Both the position numbers and the translations under genes were made by a program. DNA of 64,000 bases from Brevibacterium ravenspurgense (GTDB taxonomy: Bacteria; Actinomycetota; Actinomycetes; Actinomycetales; Brevibacteriaceae), in the NCBI RefSeq assembly GCF_001584615.1, contig NZ_LQQC01000007.1:40221-104220 (forward strand), read 5' to 3'. A model generated the notes under the pieces. The model was not told the origin of the DNA and made no database searches. It saw nothing but the letters and a program-made list of their open reading frames with translations. Of the stretch, positions 1 to 9,238 are shown piece after piece (the stretch's first letter is position 1; every line of letters starts with the position of its first letter).

Positions 1-2
1 GG

Positions 3-500
3 GATTTCGGCGATGTCGATGTCGTGCTGCTCAAACGGGCCGAAACTCTGCGCAATCATCCCGGCCAGGTGGCGTTCCCGGGTGGGCGCAAAGACCCCGA
101 GGACGCAACCGCGATTGATGCCGCTCTGCGAGAAGCGCAGGAAGAGACGGGAGTTGACCCGGGTCGTGTGGACGTCATGGGCACGTGGCCGTCGCTGTGG
201 GTTCCCGTCAGCAGGCACAGTGTGACGCCCGTGATCGCCTCGTGGGACGGTCTGCAGTCGCTGCGGGCCGTGGACCAGGCGGAATCGTCGTCCGTGTACC
301 GGGTCCCCGTGGCCGATCTTGTGGCACCGGACAACCGCGGGGTGTTCGAGGTGCCGAAAACCGGGTGGCATTCGCCGGTTTTCGATGCGGGCGTACTGCG
401 ATCCTGGGGATTCACAGCAGGGATTCTCGACAGCGCGTTCGAGGCCCTCGGCTGGTCGCGGGAGTGGGACCGGTCCAATCGCCTGCACATCGACATGTGA
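3..500 (+). CDS. CoA pyrophosphatase (NUDIX hydrolase), 5' truncated by window
   Basis: Hydrolyses the pyrophosphate of CoA and related nucleotides in the cytoplasm. The reading frame is open to the window edge, so the N-terminus and true start lie outside; only the frame from base 3 is seen. The peptide begins in the UPF0035 signature typical of CoA-specific NUDIX enzymes (LLKRAETLRNHPGQVAFPGG), followed directly by a NUDIX box with GGRKDPED and REAQEETGV. The 158 or more residues seen are most of a normal ~200-residue family member. The gene ends in a strong shared terminator facing the holin-like gene. Family call is firm; exact substrate is inferred from the signature. Confidence 0.9.
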   Translation, partial: DFGDVDVVLLKRAETLRNHPGQVAFPGGRKDPEDATAIDAALREAQEETGVDPGRVDVMGTWPSLWVPVSRHSVTPVIASWDGLQSLRAVDQAESSSVYRVPVADLVAPDNRGVFEVPKTGWHSPVFDAGVLRSWGFTAGILDSAFEALGWSREWDRSNRLHIDM

Positions 501-550
501 ACCCACCTGACCTTCACCTCGGCAGGATGTTTGAGCTCTCCGGGCATGAA

Positions 551-610
551 GAACCCCAAACACAAGAGGGACCAGTCCAGACGGACTGGTCCCTCTTGTG
601 TTTGGGGTTC
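551..610. terminator. Bidirectional terminator, 28-bp perfect hairpin
   Basis: The arms 551-578 and 583-610 are perfectly complementary over 28 bp with a 4-nt AGAC loop. It lies between two convergent genes whose stops are at 500 and 617, so it can end both transcripts. Confidence 0.85.
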
Positions 611-616
611 AGAGAT

Positions 617-1024
617 TCACACGCGCGGACCCGATGGGTTGGTCAGTGCGGTCTTGACCGCCGCGATGACCGACTTGCCGCGGTCAATGGCGCGAGTCGG
701 CGTGGGGTTGCCCTTCTTGAGCAGCGGTACCGCAATTGCGATGAGAATCGAGGCGATCACCACGTAGATGCCGAACACGATGAGCGTGCTTGCCCACCAG
801 CCCCATCCGGCGAAGTCGTGGAAGATCGCGACGAAGAACGCGGTGAGGACGAACAGGGACATGATGAGGATGCCCAGGCCGACGACCGTCAGACCGATGG
901 CGGTGCCGAGCTTGACGGAACCCTCTTTGATCTCCTGCTTGGCCAGTGCGGCTTCTTCTTCTGCCAGAGCCTTCGAGTCGGCAGAAATGTCCCGCACGAT
1001 TTGCGCAATGGAACGATCAGACAT
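617..1024 (-). CDS. Phage holin family (Holin-X, superfamily III) membrane protein
   Basis: A 135-residue protein with an amphipathic, charged N-terminal helix (about residues 1-38), two hydrophobic membrane segments (about 40-65 and 73-100) and a basic tail. This is the layout of the actinobacterial 'phage holin family protein', which is a housekeeping membrane protein despite the name. No lysin or phage gene is nearby. It lies downstream of acs on the same strand and ends at the shared hairpin. A good GGAGGA ribosome site precedes the ATG. Function is unknown; a prophage role is unlikely. Confidence 0.75.
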   Translation of the reverse strand: MSDRSIAQIVRDISADSKALAEEEAALAKQEIKEGSVKLGTAIGLTVVGLGILIMSLFVLTAFFVAIFHDFAGWGWWASTLIVFGIYVVIASILIAIAVPLLKKGNPTPTRAIDRGKSVIAAVKTALTNPSGPRV

Positions 1025-1183
1025 GGGGCGTTGTCCTCCTAGAAATGCAGGCCTTTGTCACGATACTAGTGGGAACTGTTCATCAGCACCAACGATAGGT
1101 GGGGATGAGATGACCCTCACAGGCGCCTCGGGAGGGGCAGAGGAGTCCCCGCCCGCCCCGAAGCACTCGTGCATGAGCCCTGC

Positions 1184-3142
1184 TCAGGAGTTGTGTGCGC
1201 GATCAACGGCCGCCTGGATGCTCGTCATGACCGAAGCGTCGGCCAGCGTCGAGGAGTCCCCGCCGTCTTTGCGCTCGGCGAGGTTTTTCAGCAGTCGGCG
1301 GACGATCTTGCCCGAACGGGTCTTGGGAAGGTCATCAACAAAGTAGATGCGCTTGGGCTTGGCGATCGGCCCGATTTCGCGTCCGACGTGCTGCCGCAGC
1401 TGTTCTTCTGCCCCTTCGTCGTCAGCAAAATCACCGCGGGTGATGACAAAGGCCATGACGGCCTGGCCGGAAGTCGGGTCGTCCGCTCCGACGACAGCAG
1501 CTTCGGCAACAGCGTCGTGCGACACCAGAGCCGATTCGATTTCCGCGGTCGACAGGCGGTGGCCGGATACGTTCATGACGTCGTCGACGCGGCCGAGGAA
1601 CCAAATGTCGCCATCGTCATCGAAGCGCGCGCCATCACCGGCGAAGTACATGTTCTCGAACCGCGACCAGTACGTGTCCTTGTAGCGCTGGTCATCGCCG
1701 TAGACACCGCGCAGCATTGACGGCCACGGTTCTGTGATGACGAGGTATCCGGCCTGGTTCTTCCCGATGTGCTCACCTTTGTCGTCGACGACATCGACGC
1801 TGATTCCCGGTAGCGGGCGCTGCGCCGATCCGGGCTTGGTCGAGACCACGCCGGGCAGGGGCGCGATCATGTTCGCACCGTTTTCGGTCTGCCACCACGT
1901 GTCGACGATCGGGCAATTCCCACCGCCGACCACCCGGTGGTACCACATCCAGGCCTCCGGGTTGATGGGTTCGCCCACCGAGCCCAGCAGGCGCAGCGAC
2001 GAAAGATCGTACTTCGCCGGGATCTCCTCGCCCCATTTCATGAACGTGCGGATGGCGGTGGGGGCGGCGTACAGCTGGGTGACACCGTGCTTTTCGACGA
2101 TCTCCCACCAGCGGCCCTGGTGCGGGGAGTCGGGGGTGCCCTCATAGATGACCTCTGTCATGCCCATGGCCAGTGGGCCGTAGGCGATGTAGGTGTGTCC
2201 TGTGATCCAGCCGACGTCCGCGGTGCACCAGAAGACATCGGTTTCCGGTTTGGCATCGAACACGTATTTCATGGTGTACGCCGCCTGGGTCAGGTAGCCG
2301 CCGGAGGTGTGGAGGATGCCCTTCGGCTTTCCGGTGGTTCCCGAGGTGTAGAGGATGAACAGCGGCTGTTCGGCTGGGAAGAACTCGGGGGAGTGTTCGG
2401 TGGACTGGCGGTCGACGACATCGTGGAAGTACTGGTCGCGGCCTTCGACCATGTGGGCGTCTTCGCCGGTTCGCTGTGCGACGAGCACGTGACGGACAGG
2501 GGTGTCACCGTGGGCCAGGGCTTCGTCGACCGTGGCCTTGAGGTCGCTTGGCTTGCCGCGGCGGTAACCGCCGTCGGCTGTGATGACGACTTCTGCTTGA
2601 GCGTCCATGATGCGCGAGTGCAGGGCATCGGGGCTGAAACCGCCGAACACCACTGAGTGCGCGGCACCCAGACGGGCGCACGCGAGCATCGAGATGACTG
2701 CCTCGGGGATCATCGGCATGTAGAGGGCTACGCGGTCACCGCGGCTGACTCCCAGTTCTGTCAGGGCGTTGGCCGTCTGGTTGACGCGGCGTGAAAGCTC
2801 CGCGTACGTGATGTCCTGGGTGTCTCCGGGTTCGCCCACGAAGTGCAGGGCCACGCGGTCGCCGTTGCCGGCTTCCACGTGCCGGTCCACACAGTTGTAG
2901 GCCACATTGAGTTCGCCGTCCTGAAACCATTTGGCAAAAGGAGGGTTGGTCCAGTCGAGGACTTCCGTGAATTCTTTGTGCCACGAAATGAGTTCTCGGG
3001 CCTGGTCAGCCCAGAAGCCCAGGCGATCGGCTTCTGCGCGCCGGTAGAGGTCTTCGGTTCCGTTGGCCTGGTCTGCAAATGCCTGCGGGGGAGCGAAGGT
3101 GCGGTCTTCTTGCAAAAGGCTCTGTGTGTTTTCGTCTGCCAA
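1184..3142 (-). CDS. acs: Acetyl-CoA synthetase (acetate-CoA ligase)
   Basis: Makes acetyl-CoA from acetate, ATP and CoA through acetyl-AMP. Visible are the AMP-binding motif [11 protein letters not shown], the adenylate motif around DTWWQTENG, and the C-terminal [14 protein letters not shown] segment with the catalytic lysine that is usually reversibly acetylated in this family. I place the start at a TTG (3142) behind GAGG, giving 652 residues, the usual Acs length; a GTG at 3193 would add 17 residues (MRKEAHGV...) not seen in the family. It is divergent from the Pro/Gln-rich membrane protein gene. Confidence 0.95.
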   Translation of the reverse strand: MADENTQSLLQEDRTFAPPQAFADQANGTEDLYRRAEADRLGFWADQARELISWHKEFTEVLDWTNPPFAKWFQDGELNVAYNCVDRHVEAGNGDRVALHFVGEPGDTQDITYAELSRRVNQTANALTELGVSRGDRVALYMPMIPEAVISMLACARLGAAHSVVFGGFSPDALHSRIMDAQAEVVITADGGYRRGKPSDLKATVDEALAHGDTPVRHVLVAQRTGEDAHMVEGRDQYFHDVVDRQSTEHSPEFFPAEQPLFILYTSGTTGKPKGILHTSGGYLTQAAYTMKYVFDAKPETDVFWCTADVGWITGHTYIAYGPLAMGMTEVIYEGTPDSPHQGRWWEIVEKHGVTQLYAAPTAIRTFMKWGEEIPAKYDLSSLRLLGSVGEPINPEAWMWYHRVVGGGNCPIVDTWWQTENGANMIAPLPGVVSTKPGSAQRPLPGISVDVVDDKGEHIGKNQAGYLVITEPWPSMLRGVYGDDQRYKDTYWSRFENMYFAGDGARFDDDGDIWFLGRVDDVMNVSGHRLSTAEIESALVSHDAVAEAAVVGADDPTSGQAVMAFVITRGDFADDEGAEEQLRQHVGREIGPIAKPKRIYFVDDLPKTRSGKIVRRLLKNLAERKDGGDSSTLADASVMTSIQAAVDRAHNS

Positions 3143-3397
3143 AACATCCTCGTTTCGTCGGTGAGTCCCGACCCCGTGAGCTTCTTTGCGCACGCGGCGG
3201 CTGTGATCTTCACACTAACGCCGGCAGCACTCGGTGCAAAAGGGGTGAATGTATTCGCGGCGCGATCTGCAGAGGCAGATTGTGTCTTGTTCAGTTCACG
3301 TTCATGCCGCCGTGTGAAAACATAGCCGTTGTGCACTGACGGGGCCCGCCCGGTTTGCAGGCTCGCCCTCCAACCGCGAACTAAGGAGTCATTGAGC

Positions 3398-5260
3398 ATG
3401 AGCAGTCCATACGGCAATCAGCCGCACTATTCCGGCGGTGATTCGCAGCCCGGCCCCTACAACAGCCCGCAGGATCCTCAGGCCGCGCAGCAGGCTTTCA
3501 GCCAGGGACAGCCGTACGGGGCGAGCCCGGCTGCAAGCCAGCAGGCCTTCAGCCAGGGACAGCCATACGCCGCGAGCCAGCCGGCGTTCAGCCAGAACCC
3601 GCCCGCCGGTGCAGCGCCCGGAGCAGCGAACGCATCCGCCCCCGGGGCAGTCAGCGGTCCTGCCGCCGGTGGCGTCGGAGGGTTCGGACAGCCTCAAGCA
3701 CCCAAGCAGCCGTCCGCGTTTGGGCTTCGCGAAATCCTGCTGGCCGTCGGCGCATTTCTGGTTTTCGTCTCCATGTTCCTGCCTCAGTACAAGTGGGGGA
3801 CGGACTCGTTCTACTCGGACGGCTATGAATGGCTCTGGTCGTTCAGCCTGAACGGCTCGGGTGTTCTGATGCTCGGGGTTCTGCCGGTCCTCGCTGCCGG
3901 TCTCATCGGCGTTCTCAACAAGACTGTCCGTTCGTTCCCGCAGCACATCGGATCATTCAGCCCGGATCAGTTCGTCACGGCCCTGGCTGTGTTCGGTGCG
4001 GCAGTGCAGTTTGTGCGGTTCATCCACCTGTTTGCCTTTTCCACTCCGTCGTGGGGTGCGTTCATTGGTCTGCTTGGCGCCGGACTGGCGGCGTTCGTCA
4101 CCGCATTCACCATGATTCCGGCACTCGGAGCTTCTGAATTCGACGCCCGCGAATCCGTTCCCGCGCACCCCAAGGCCCGCCCCGTGCGTCGCGCCCCGGC
4201 GCAGGCTCCCGCTGTGCAGCCAGGTTTCGGTCAGCCCGGACCTGTACCGGGTGCCCCTGCTCAGAACGGTCAGGTTCAGGGCGGACCGGCACAGCCCGGT
4301 TTTGCCCAGCAGAGCCAAGAGTGGCCCGGCTCCGGCCAGCACGTGCAGGCACAGAGCGGACCGGCACACCCTGGTTTCGCTCAGCCCGCACCCGCTGAAT
4401 CTGCGCCCGCTCAGCAGGAGCCGAACCAGAGTGACGCCGCGCGTGGCTCGCACGCCGGTACAGGACACATCGGGGCGTATTCGCAGCCGTCAGCCAGCAG
4501 TGAGCAGTCGGCAGACGCTGCACAAGCGCCGGTCCCCACGGGCGAAAACTTGCAGGCAGAAACCGCGAAGCCCGCGGCTGCTGCGGCATCGGAGACAGCA
4601 GATCCCGTTGCGCCCGCTGCATCGGAAACAGCAGAGCCTGCTGCACCGGCTGCCGATGTCGCCGCAGCGTCGGCCGCTCCGGCAGACTTCACGCCCGTTC
4701 CCGAAGACCCGGTCGCGCCTTCTGCTGAGGAAACTTCCCCCTCGGAGGCTGCGGGTCTTTCCACTACCGCCGACTCCAAGGGAAGCGACGCGGAGAAGCA
4801 CTATGGCCGCGAATCCGATCTGACCGCTTCGGATGACGGCGCTCGCCGGCAGGACACGACCGAGCTCAGCGGCACCTCGGCAGACGAGGGCAAGCAGGAA
4901 CAGCCCCAGCCAGAACGGGAAGAGCCCGTTCAGGAAGAGACTCAGCTGTTCCAGGCGTTCCCCACGTCTCAGACCGAGAATGCCCAGCCGGAACAGGAAG
5001 AACCGGCTCAGCAGGAGCCGGTGCAGGAAGAGACTCAGCTGCTCGAGCAGTCCCAGCGCCCCCAGCCGCAGCAGACCCCGTTCTGGTTTGCGGTTCCGGA
5101 ACCGCGCGTGGCCGTTGACCCAGCCGGCAACCCGGCGTTCCAGCTGGAGCCCGGAAAGTGGATTCTGGCGATGGCGGACAACGGCGATTCGTTCACGGTG
5201 CAGAGCGAAGACGGTCGGATCGGCGAACTGCGCAACGTCCATGGAGTTGAGCGCGGCTGA
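3398..5260 (+). CDS. Pro/Gln-rich membrane protein with long acidic tail, unknown function
   Basis: A 620-residue protein. Residues 1-100 are low complexity with two copies of QQAFSQGQPY-like repeats; then about four membrane helices (about 105-235: ILLAVGAFLVFVSMFLP, VLMLGVLPVLAAGLIGVL, then two more); then some 330 residues rich in Pro, Ala, Gln and Glu with repeated EETQL motifs; and a short globular end (EPGKWILAMADNGDSFTVQ). The ATG at 3398 follows AAGGAG by nine bases. Low-complexity arms around a small membrane core suggest a cell-envelope or scaffold role, but I do not recognise a family. The Fic-like gene follows within 30 bases. Confidence 0.7.
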   Translation: MSSPYGNQPHYSGGDSQPGPYNSPQDPQAAQQAFSQGQPYGASPAASQQAFSQGQPYAASQPAFSQNPPAGAAPGAANASAPGAVSGPAAGGVGGFGQPQAPKQPSAFGLREILLAVGAFLVFVSMFLPQYKWGTDSFYSDGYEWLWSFSLNGSGVLMLGVLPVLAAGLIGVLNKTVRSFPQHIGSFSPDQFVTALAVFGAAVQFVRFIHLFAFSTPSWGAFIGLLGAGLAAFVTAFTMIPALGASEFDARESVPAHPKARPVRRAPAQAPAVQPGFGQPGPVPGAPAQNGQVQGGPAQPGFAQQSQEWPGSGQHVQAQSGPAHPGFAQPAPAESAPAQQEPNQSDAARGSHAGTGHIGAYSQPSASSEQSADAAQAPVPTGENLQAETAKPAAAAASETADPVAPAASETAEPAAPAADVAAASAAPADFTPVPEDPVAPSAEETSPSEAAGLSTTADSKGSDAEKHYGRESDLTASDDGARRQDTTELSGTSADEGKQEQPQPEREEPVQEETQLFQAFPTSQTENAQPEQEEPAQQEPVQEETQLLEQSQRPQPQQTPFWFAVPEPRVAVDPAGNPAFQLEPGKWILAMADNGDSFTVQSEDGRIGELRNVHGVERG

Positions 5261-5289
5261 TTACGGATCTTTCACAGGCCCTGCGCGCC

Positions 5290-6099
5290 TTGGCGCAGGT
5301 CCCGGCGGTCGCAGGAGCCGTCGAGCGGGTCCGCACCGCCTGCACGCAGCTGCGCTGGCACAACGCGCTGCGCAAGCGGATGGCGGAATGCCGCGCCGAA
5401 GCGACAGTGCGGGCTGCGCGCACCTCGGCCGCGTTGGAGGGTGCTCGCTACCCGCTGAACTATGTGCGCGAGGTCATCGGCGCTGGGCGTGAAGTCACCG
5501 ACGACATGTCGGGTGTGCAGCTGACCGCCGCGGTGCGGGTGGCTGCCGTCGCCGACGAACTGTCACAGACCCCGGACGCTCTGCGCTCCGGTTTTATGGG
5601 GCATCTGGCCAGGCTGAGCCTGGCGGCCGGGGCGGGCCTGGCTGACGACGATCAGCTCGGCAGACCGCGCCGAGCCGGCGAAGAGCCCGGTGACATGGGC
5701 GGACTGCCCGCAGCCCCGAGCCCAGACGAAGTCCAGCAGCGCCTGGCCGACCTCGAAGCGCTGCTGCAGGACGAAAGCCTGCCCGGCTTCGTGGTTGCGT
5801 GCATTCTGCACGGAGAGATCCTCGCGATGCGCCCGTTTGTGATCGGCAACGGACTCATTGCCCGCGCCCTGTTCCGCATCCACATGGTGTCCTCAGGCGT
5901 TGATGTGACGGGTGTTGCAGTGCCGGAAGCGGCGCTGCTGTCCGATGCTGCAGGCTACGGCGAAGCCGGTGCCGCCTACACAAGCGGTCGGGACGTGATC
6001 GGCTGGATCACTATGAACGCAGAGGCTGTGGAAAAGGGCGTAGGCGAAGGTGTGCAGATCTGCCAGAGCGTGCAGGCCGGACGCATTCCGCGCACCTGA
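5290..6099 (+). CDS. Fic-like domain protein with altered Fic motif
   Basis: A 269-residue protein resembling the actinobacterial gene always found before ssd, often annotated 'oxidoreductase' or 'Fic family'. Near residues 175-195 it has RPFVIGNGLIAR, which matches the Fic motif HPFxxGNGRxxR except that the catalytic His is Arg and the following Arg is Leu, so AMP transfer by the usual mechanism is doubtful. The first canonical start is TTG 5290, but the frame is open back to 5251 and the peptide before it (ITDLSQALRAL) fits the family N-terminus, so a CTG or ATT start at 5257/5260 overlapping the previous stop is possible. A strong terminator follows. Confidence 0.7.
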   Translation: MAQVPAVAGAVERVRTACTQLRWHNALRKRMAECRAEATVRAARTSAALEGARYPLNYVREVIGAGREVTDDMSGVQLTAAVRVAAVADELSQTPDALRSGFMGHLARLSLAAGAGLADDDQLGRPRRAGEEPGDMGGLPAAPSPDEVQQRLADLEALLQDESLPGFVVACILHGEILAMRPFVIGNGLIARALFRIHMVSSGVDVTGVAVPEAALLSDAAGYGEAGAAYTSGRDVIGWITMNAEAVEKGVGEGVQICQSVQAGRIPRT

Positions 6100-6137
6100 G
6101 TTCTCGGCAGGCGTCGGCGGCCGTGCCGCTCCACGAC

Positions 6138-6186
6138 AAAGGCCGAGGTGGAACTCCTGGGGAGTTCCACCTCGGCCTTTTCTGTT
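6138..6186 (+). terminator. Intrinsic terminator, 20-bp stem
   Basis: Perfect 20-bp inverted repeat (6138-6157 with 6161-6180) around a TGG loop, followed by TCTGTT. It separates the Fic-like gene from the pilus cluster. Confidence 0.85.
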
Positions 6187-6203
6187 ACTGGTGTGCTGCC
6201 GGC

Positions 6204-6229
6204 TGTGGATAGGGGAGCGTTTGTCCACA
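6204..6229. promoter_or_regulatory. Inverted pair of DnaA-box-like 9-mers before ssd
   Basis: CTATCCACA (read on the minus strand, 6204-6212) and TTGTCCACA (plus strand, 6221-6229) face each other 50-75 bases before ssd. TTGTCCACA is, from memory, the Streptomyces form of the DnaA box. It may be an operator or chance; nothing else here shows an origin. Confidence 0.35.
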
Positions 6230-6279
6230 GCGGGTTTTTGCGGGTGTTCGCGACTGCGTGAGCGGGCAATCGTGGAGGC

Positions 6280-7296
6280 ATGAATCGACCTCGCGTAGTG
6301 CTCTTCACCCGAGTGCCCAGCCTCATTGATCACTGTGCCGCGTTGGCAGACGGCATCGGCCTGGGCCTCGACATTCGTCTGCCGGAAAACGGCGGATGGC
6401 AGGATGCCGCACTCGTTCTGATCGGCGATGACATCACAGAAGCCCCGGACGTCGGCAATGTGCCCACCGTCCTGGTGACGCTGACGCAGTCCAACGCGGT
6501 GTGGGCGACCGCGGCGCGGCTGGGGGCTGACACCGTGGCTGTACTGCCCGCCGGTGCGGAATGGCTGACTATCCGCATGATCAACGCCGTGGAACCCCCG
6601 GCAGAGCCCGCGCAGACGTGGGGTTTCGTCGGCGGAGTTGGGGGAGCGGGCACCTCGGTGCTCGCCTGCGCGGTCGCTCGCAGTGCCGCCGCGCAGGACA
6701 TCGACACGGTGCTGCTTGATGCCGATCCGCTGGGAGGCGGGCTCGACCTCGTTCTGGGTGCAGAGGGCAAAGACGGTCTGCGCTGGCCCAGCCTGGCGGC
6801 TTCCCGCGGCAGACTGCGGCCGTCGACTCTGCGGGATTCACTGCCGCGCACAGAGGGACTGGCGGTGCTGTCGTGGGATCGGACGGGAACGGAAGAGCTC
6901 ACCCCGGAGGTGTTCGAAGCCGTTATGACTGCCGCGCAGCAGGCCTTTGAGCTGGTGGTCGTCGATTTACCGCGGCATGCGCCCGTGCAGTGGGCGCGCA
7001 TGTGCAGCGAACTCACCGTGGTGGTGCCCGGCAGGGTGCGCGCCGCGGTTGCGGCATCACGGGTCGCCAGGCGTCTGGAAGCGGTCAATTCGGCCGTGCG
7101 CATCGCTGTGCGCGACGCAGGCAGGGGCGGTGTTCGGCCCGAACTCGTCGCCGACACCATCGGACTGCCGCTAGTGGGCGTCATCAAGGACGACCCACAG
7201 GCAGCGGCCGCCGTTGACCGCGGCGAAGGCCTGCCGATTGCACGCACCCACGTGGGGCGTGTGGCCGAAAAGATCGTGGAAGGCGGTTCGCTGTGA
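6280..7296 (+). CDS. ssd: Septum site-determining protein Ssd (CpaE/MinD-like)
   Basis: A 338-residue protein with an N-terminal receiver-like half and a C-terminal P-loop half. The P-loop region reads GFVGGVGGAGTSV: the MinD deviant Walker A layout is there but both lysines are replaced, as in the actinobacterial Ssd/CpaE group. LLDADPLGGGLD is the Walker A'-like segment and LVVVDLPRH the Walker B. In Mycobacterium the homologue (Rv3660c) affects septum formation; next to tadA it more likely positions the pilus machine, as CpaE does. ATG 6280 has GGAGG only one base away, an unusually tight ribosome site, but a stop at 6259 rules out an upstream start. It overlaps tadA by GTGA. Confidence 0.85.
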   Translation: MNRPRVVLFTRVPSLIDHCAALADGIGLGLDIRLPENGGWQDAALVLIGDDITEAPDVGNVPTVLVTLTQSNAVWATAARLGADTVAVLPAGAEWLTIRMINAVEPPAEPAQTWGFVGGVGGAGTSVLACAVARSAAAQDIDTVLLDADPLGGGLDLVLGAEGKDGLRWPSLAASRGRLRPSTLRDSLPRTEGLAVLSWDRTGTEELTPEVFEAVMTAAQQAFELVVVDLPRHAPVQWARMCSELTVVVPGRVRAAVAASRVARRLEAVNSAVRIAVRDAGRGGVRPELVADTIGLPLVGVIKDDPQAAAAVDRGEGLPIARTHVGRVAEKIVEGGSL

Positions 7297-8519
7297 CTCT
7301 TGACGGTCAATGGCTCGATGCAGAGCTCATCCGCGATGTCAGAACCCACCTGCTGGAAAACCCCGGGCCGGTGACAGCGGGATCTGTTGCAACCGCGCTC
7401 GCCCGCAGCGGCCGGGTGGTCGGATCGGCTGAGCTCCTGGAGCTGGTCAGCCGGATCTCGGCTCAGCTGGGCGGGGCCGGTCCGCTGCAGTCACTGCTCG
7501 ATGAGCCCGAAACGACGGACGTCTTCGTCAACAGCCCGCAGGACGTGTGGGTGGACAGGGGAAGCGGGCTGGTGCCCGTACCGCTGTCCTTGGGAACCGA
7601 AGATGATGTGCGGGCTCTCGCTGTGCGCTTAGCAGCACTCGGCGGGAGGCGCCTGGACGACTCCCAGCCCCTGGTCGACGTGCGCCTGCCCGACGGAGTG
7701 CGGCTCAACGCACTCATCCCGCCGCTTGCAGGGGAGCACACCGTGATGTCGTTTCGCGTACCCCGCAGCAAAGGCTTTCGACTGTCAGAGCTCATTGAGC
7801 GGTCTTTTCTTACCGCTGAGATCGCCGAGGTTCTTCTGGAGCTGCTGGAAGTGCGGGCCAACATCCTCATATCGGGCGGAACCGGGTCGGGGAAAACCGT
7901 TCTGCTGGGCGCGCTTTTAGCCGAAATACCGGCTGACCAGCGCATTGTCATCGTTGAGGACTCACGTGAACTCAATGTGCGCCACGATCACGTGGTTCAG
8001 CTGGCAGCCCGACAGGCAAACGTCGAGGGCATGGGCGAAGTGTCAATGGCTGACCTCGTGCGCAATGCCCTGCGCATGCGGCCGGACCGGCTGATCATCG
8101 GGGAGTGTCGAGGGGCTGAGGTCCGCGACATGCTCACCGCGCTCAACACCGGTCACGAAGGCGGGTGTGCCACTATTCACGCGAATACCGCGTCGGCGGT
8201 CCCTGCCCGTCTTGAAGCACTGGGGGCGCTTGCGGGTATGAGTCCGGAGGCTGTGCGCTCCCAGTCGATGACGGCAATTGATGTCATCCTGCACATCACC
8301 CGCAGACGTGACGGGCACAGGAGGCTCGCCGAAATCGCCGCGCGCACAAGCGCCGAGCACACTGCCCCTACCGAACCCCAGACTTCTGGTGAGGTGGCGG
8401 CGGAAGCCGGCGGCACCTCGGCGGACTTGGCAACAGTGTGGAGCGTTGAACACGGGGCTGGTGCCGGTTGGGATGGTTTCGTGGACTGGTTGAGGCGGAA
8501 GCAGGGGGAGCGGTCATGA
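7293..8519 (+). CDS. tadA: TadA/CpaF-family pilus assembly ATPase
   Basis: The 408-residue hexameric secretion ATPase that powers Tad/Flp pilus extension and retraction from the cytoplasmic face. Walker A is ISGGTGSGKTVLLGALL; the Asp box (VEDSRELNV), Walker B (MRPDRLIIGECRGAE) and His box (GHEGGCATIHAN) are all intact, so it should be active. The first 110 residues are the usual N-terminal domain. GTG 7293 overlaps the ssd stop and its own stop overlaps tadB, so the three are translationally coupled. Confidence 0.95.
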   Translation: MTLDGQWLDAELIRDVRTHLLENPGPVTAGSVATALARSGRVVGSAELLELVSRISAQLGGAGPLQSLLDEPETTDVFVNSPQDVWVDRGSGLVPVPLSLGTEDDVRALAVRLAALGGRRLDDSQPLVDVRLPDGVRLNALIPPLAGEHTVMSFRVPRSKGFRLSELIERSFLTAEIAEVLLELLEVRANILISGGTGSGKTVLLGALLAEIPADQRIVIVEDSRELNVRHDHVVQLAARQANVEGMGEVSMADLVRNALRMRPDRLIIGECRGAEVRDMLTALNTGHEGGCATIHANTASAVPARLEALGALAGMSPEAVRSQSMTAIDVILHITRRRDGHRRLAEIAARTSAEHTAPTEPQTSGEVAAEAGGTSADLATVWSVEHGAGAGWDGFVDWLRRKQGERS

Positions 8520-9238
8520 TCGTGCTCGCTGCGCTGCTGGCCGCCGCGGCGGCCGGGCTGTGGGTGTGGGACCCCGCCGAAAGGCGGCTGAATAAGCTGC
8601 TGCCGCGCGATGATTCGGATGGGCCTCGGACGCGTGCGGGTGATGGTCTGCAGGGGCTGGTGCGGCGGTTTCGCAAGTCGGACGCAGCTGATGACGAACA
8701 TGTGGCGGCCGCTATCGCCGTCATTGACCGGGCTGCGGAACTGCTGCGTGTGGGTGCGGCACCGGCGGCGGTGTTGGAACACCTGTCGAAGCTGCCCGGG
8801 CCAGAGGACCTGCAGGCAGCTTTGGCTACGGCGGCGCGTTCTGCTGAGCTTGGGTCTGCTCCGCATCAGGCGATCTCCGCGCAGGCCGAAGGTCTTCCCG
8901 CGCAGTCGAAAGACATTCTGCTTCACATGGCGTCGGTGTGGTTCGTCGCCGAATCTGCGGGTGCCCCTGCGGCGAATCTTCTGGAGCGGTTTGCAAAGAC
9001 CGCGCGGATGCAGACGGATTCAGCCCGCGAGCGGGCCATTGCGCTGGCCGGACCCCAGTCGACCGTGAAGGTGCTCACCGCGCTGCCGCTTCTGTCACTC
9101 GGTCTGGCGGTGCTCATCGGCGCTGATCCCGCGGAACTCCTGACTTCCGTTCCCGGTGCCGTGTCGTGCGTCAGCGGGGCGGTTCTTTTGGTGGTCGGTC
9201 GACTGTGGATGCGCCGGATGTTGAAGAGGGCACTGTGA
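8516..9238 (+). CDS. tadB: TadB-like inner-membrane pilus platform protein (T2SS F family)
   Basis: A 240-residue type II secretion F-family protein that forms the membrane platform under the pilus together with TadC. It has an N-terminal membrane helix (IVLAALLAAAAAGLWVW), a cytoplasmic helical domain (about residues 65-165) and two C-terminal membrane helices (about 180-235). ATG 8516 overlaps the tadA stop (ATGA) and has a GGGGAG ribosome site. Corresponds in place to Rv3658c. Shorter than enterobacterial TadB, as is normal in actinobacteria. Confidence 0.85.
   Translation: MIVLAALLAAAAAGLWVWDPAERRLNKLLPRDDSDGPRTRAGDGLQGLVRRFRKSDAADDEHVAAAIAVIDRAAELLRVGAAPAAVLEHLSKLPGPEDLQAALATAARSAELGSAPHQAISAQAEGLPAQSKDILLHMASVWFVAESAGAPAANLLERFAKTARMQTDSARERAIALAGPQSTVKVLTALPLLSLGLAVLIGADPAELLTSVPGAVSCVSGAVLLVVGRLWMRRMLKRAL

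Noticed and set aside
56..565. Long minus-strand frame across the CoA pyrophosphatase
   Set aside because: It is antisense to a recognisable NUDIX gene, has Arg/Ser-rich composition typical of GC-rich shadow frames and no ribosome site.
617..1024. Holin-like protein as a sign of a prophage
   Set aside because: This family is widespread in actinobacterial chromosomes, and no lysin, capsid or tail gene is near.
1184..3193. GTG 3193 as the acs start
   Set aside because: The 17 extra residues do not resemble Acs N-termini, and the TTG at 3142 gives the standard length with a GAGG site.
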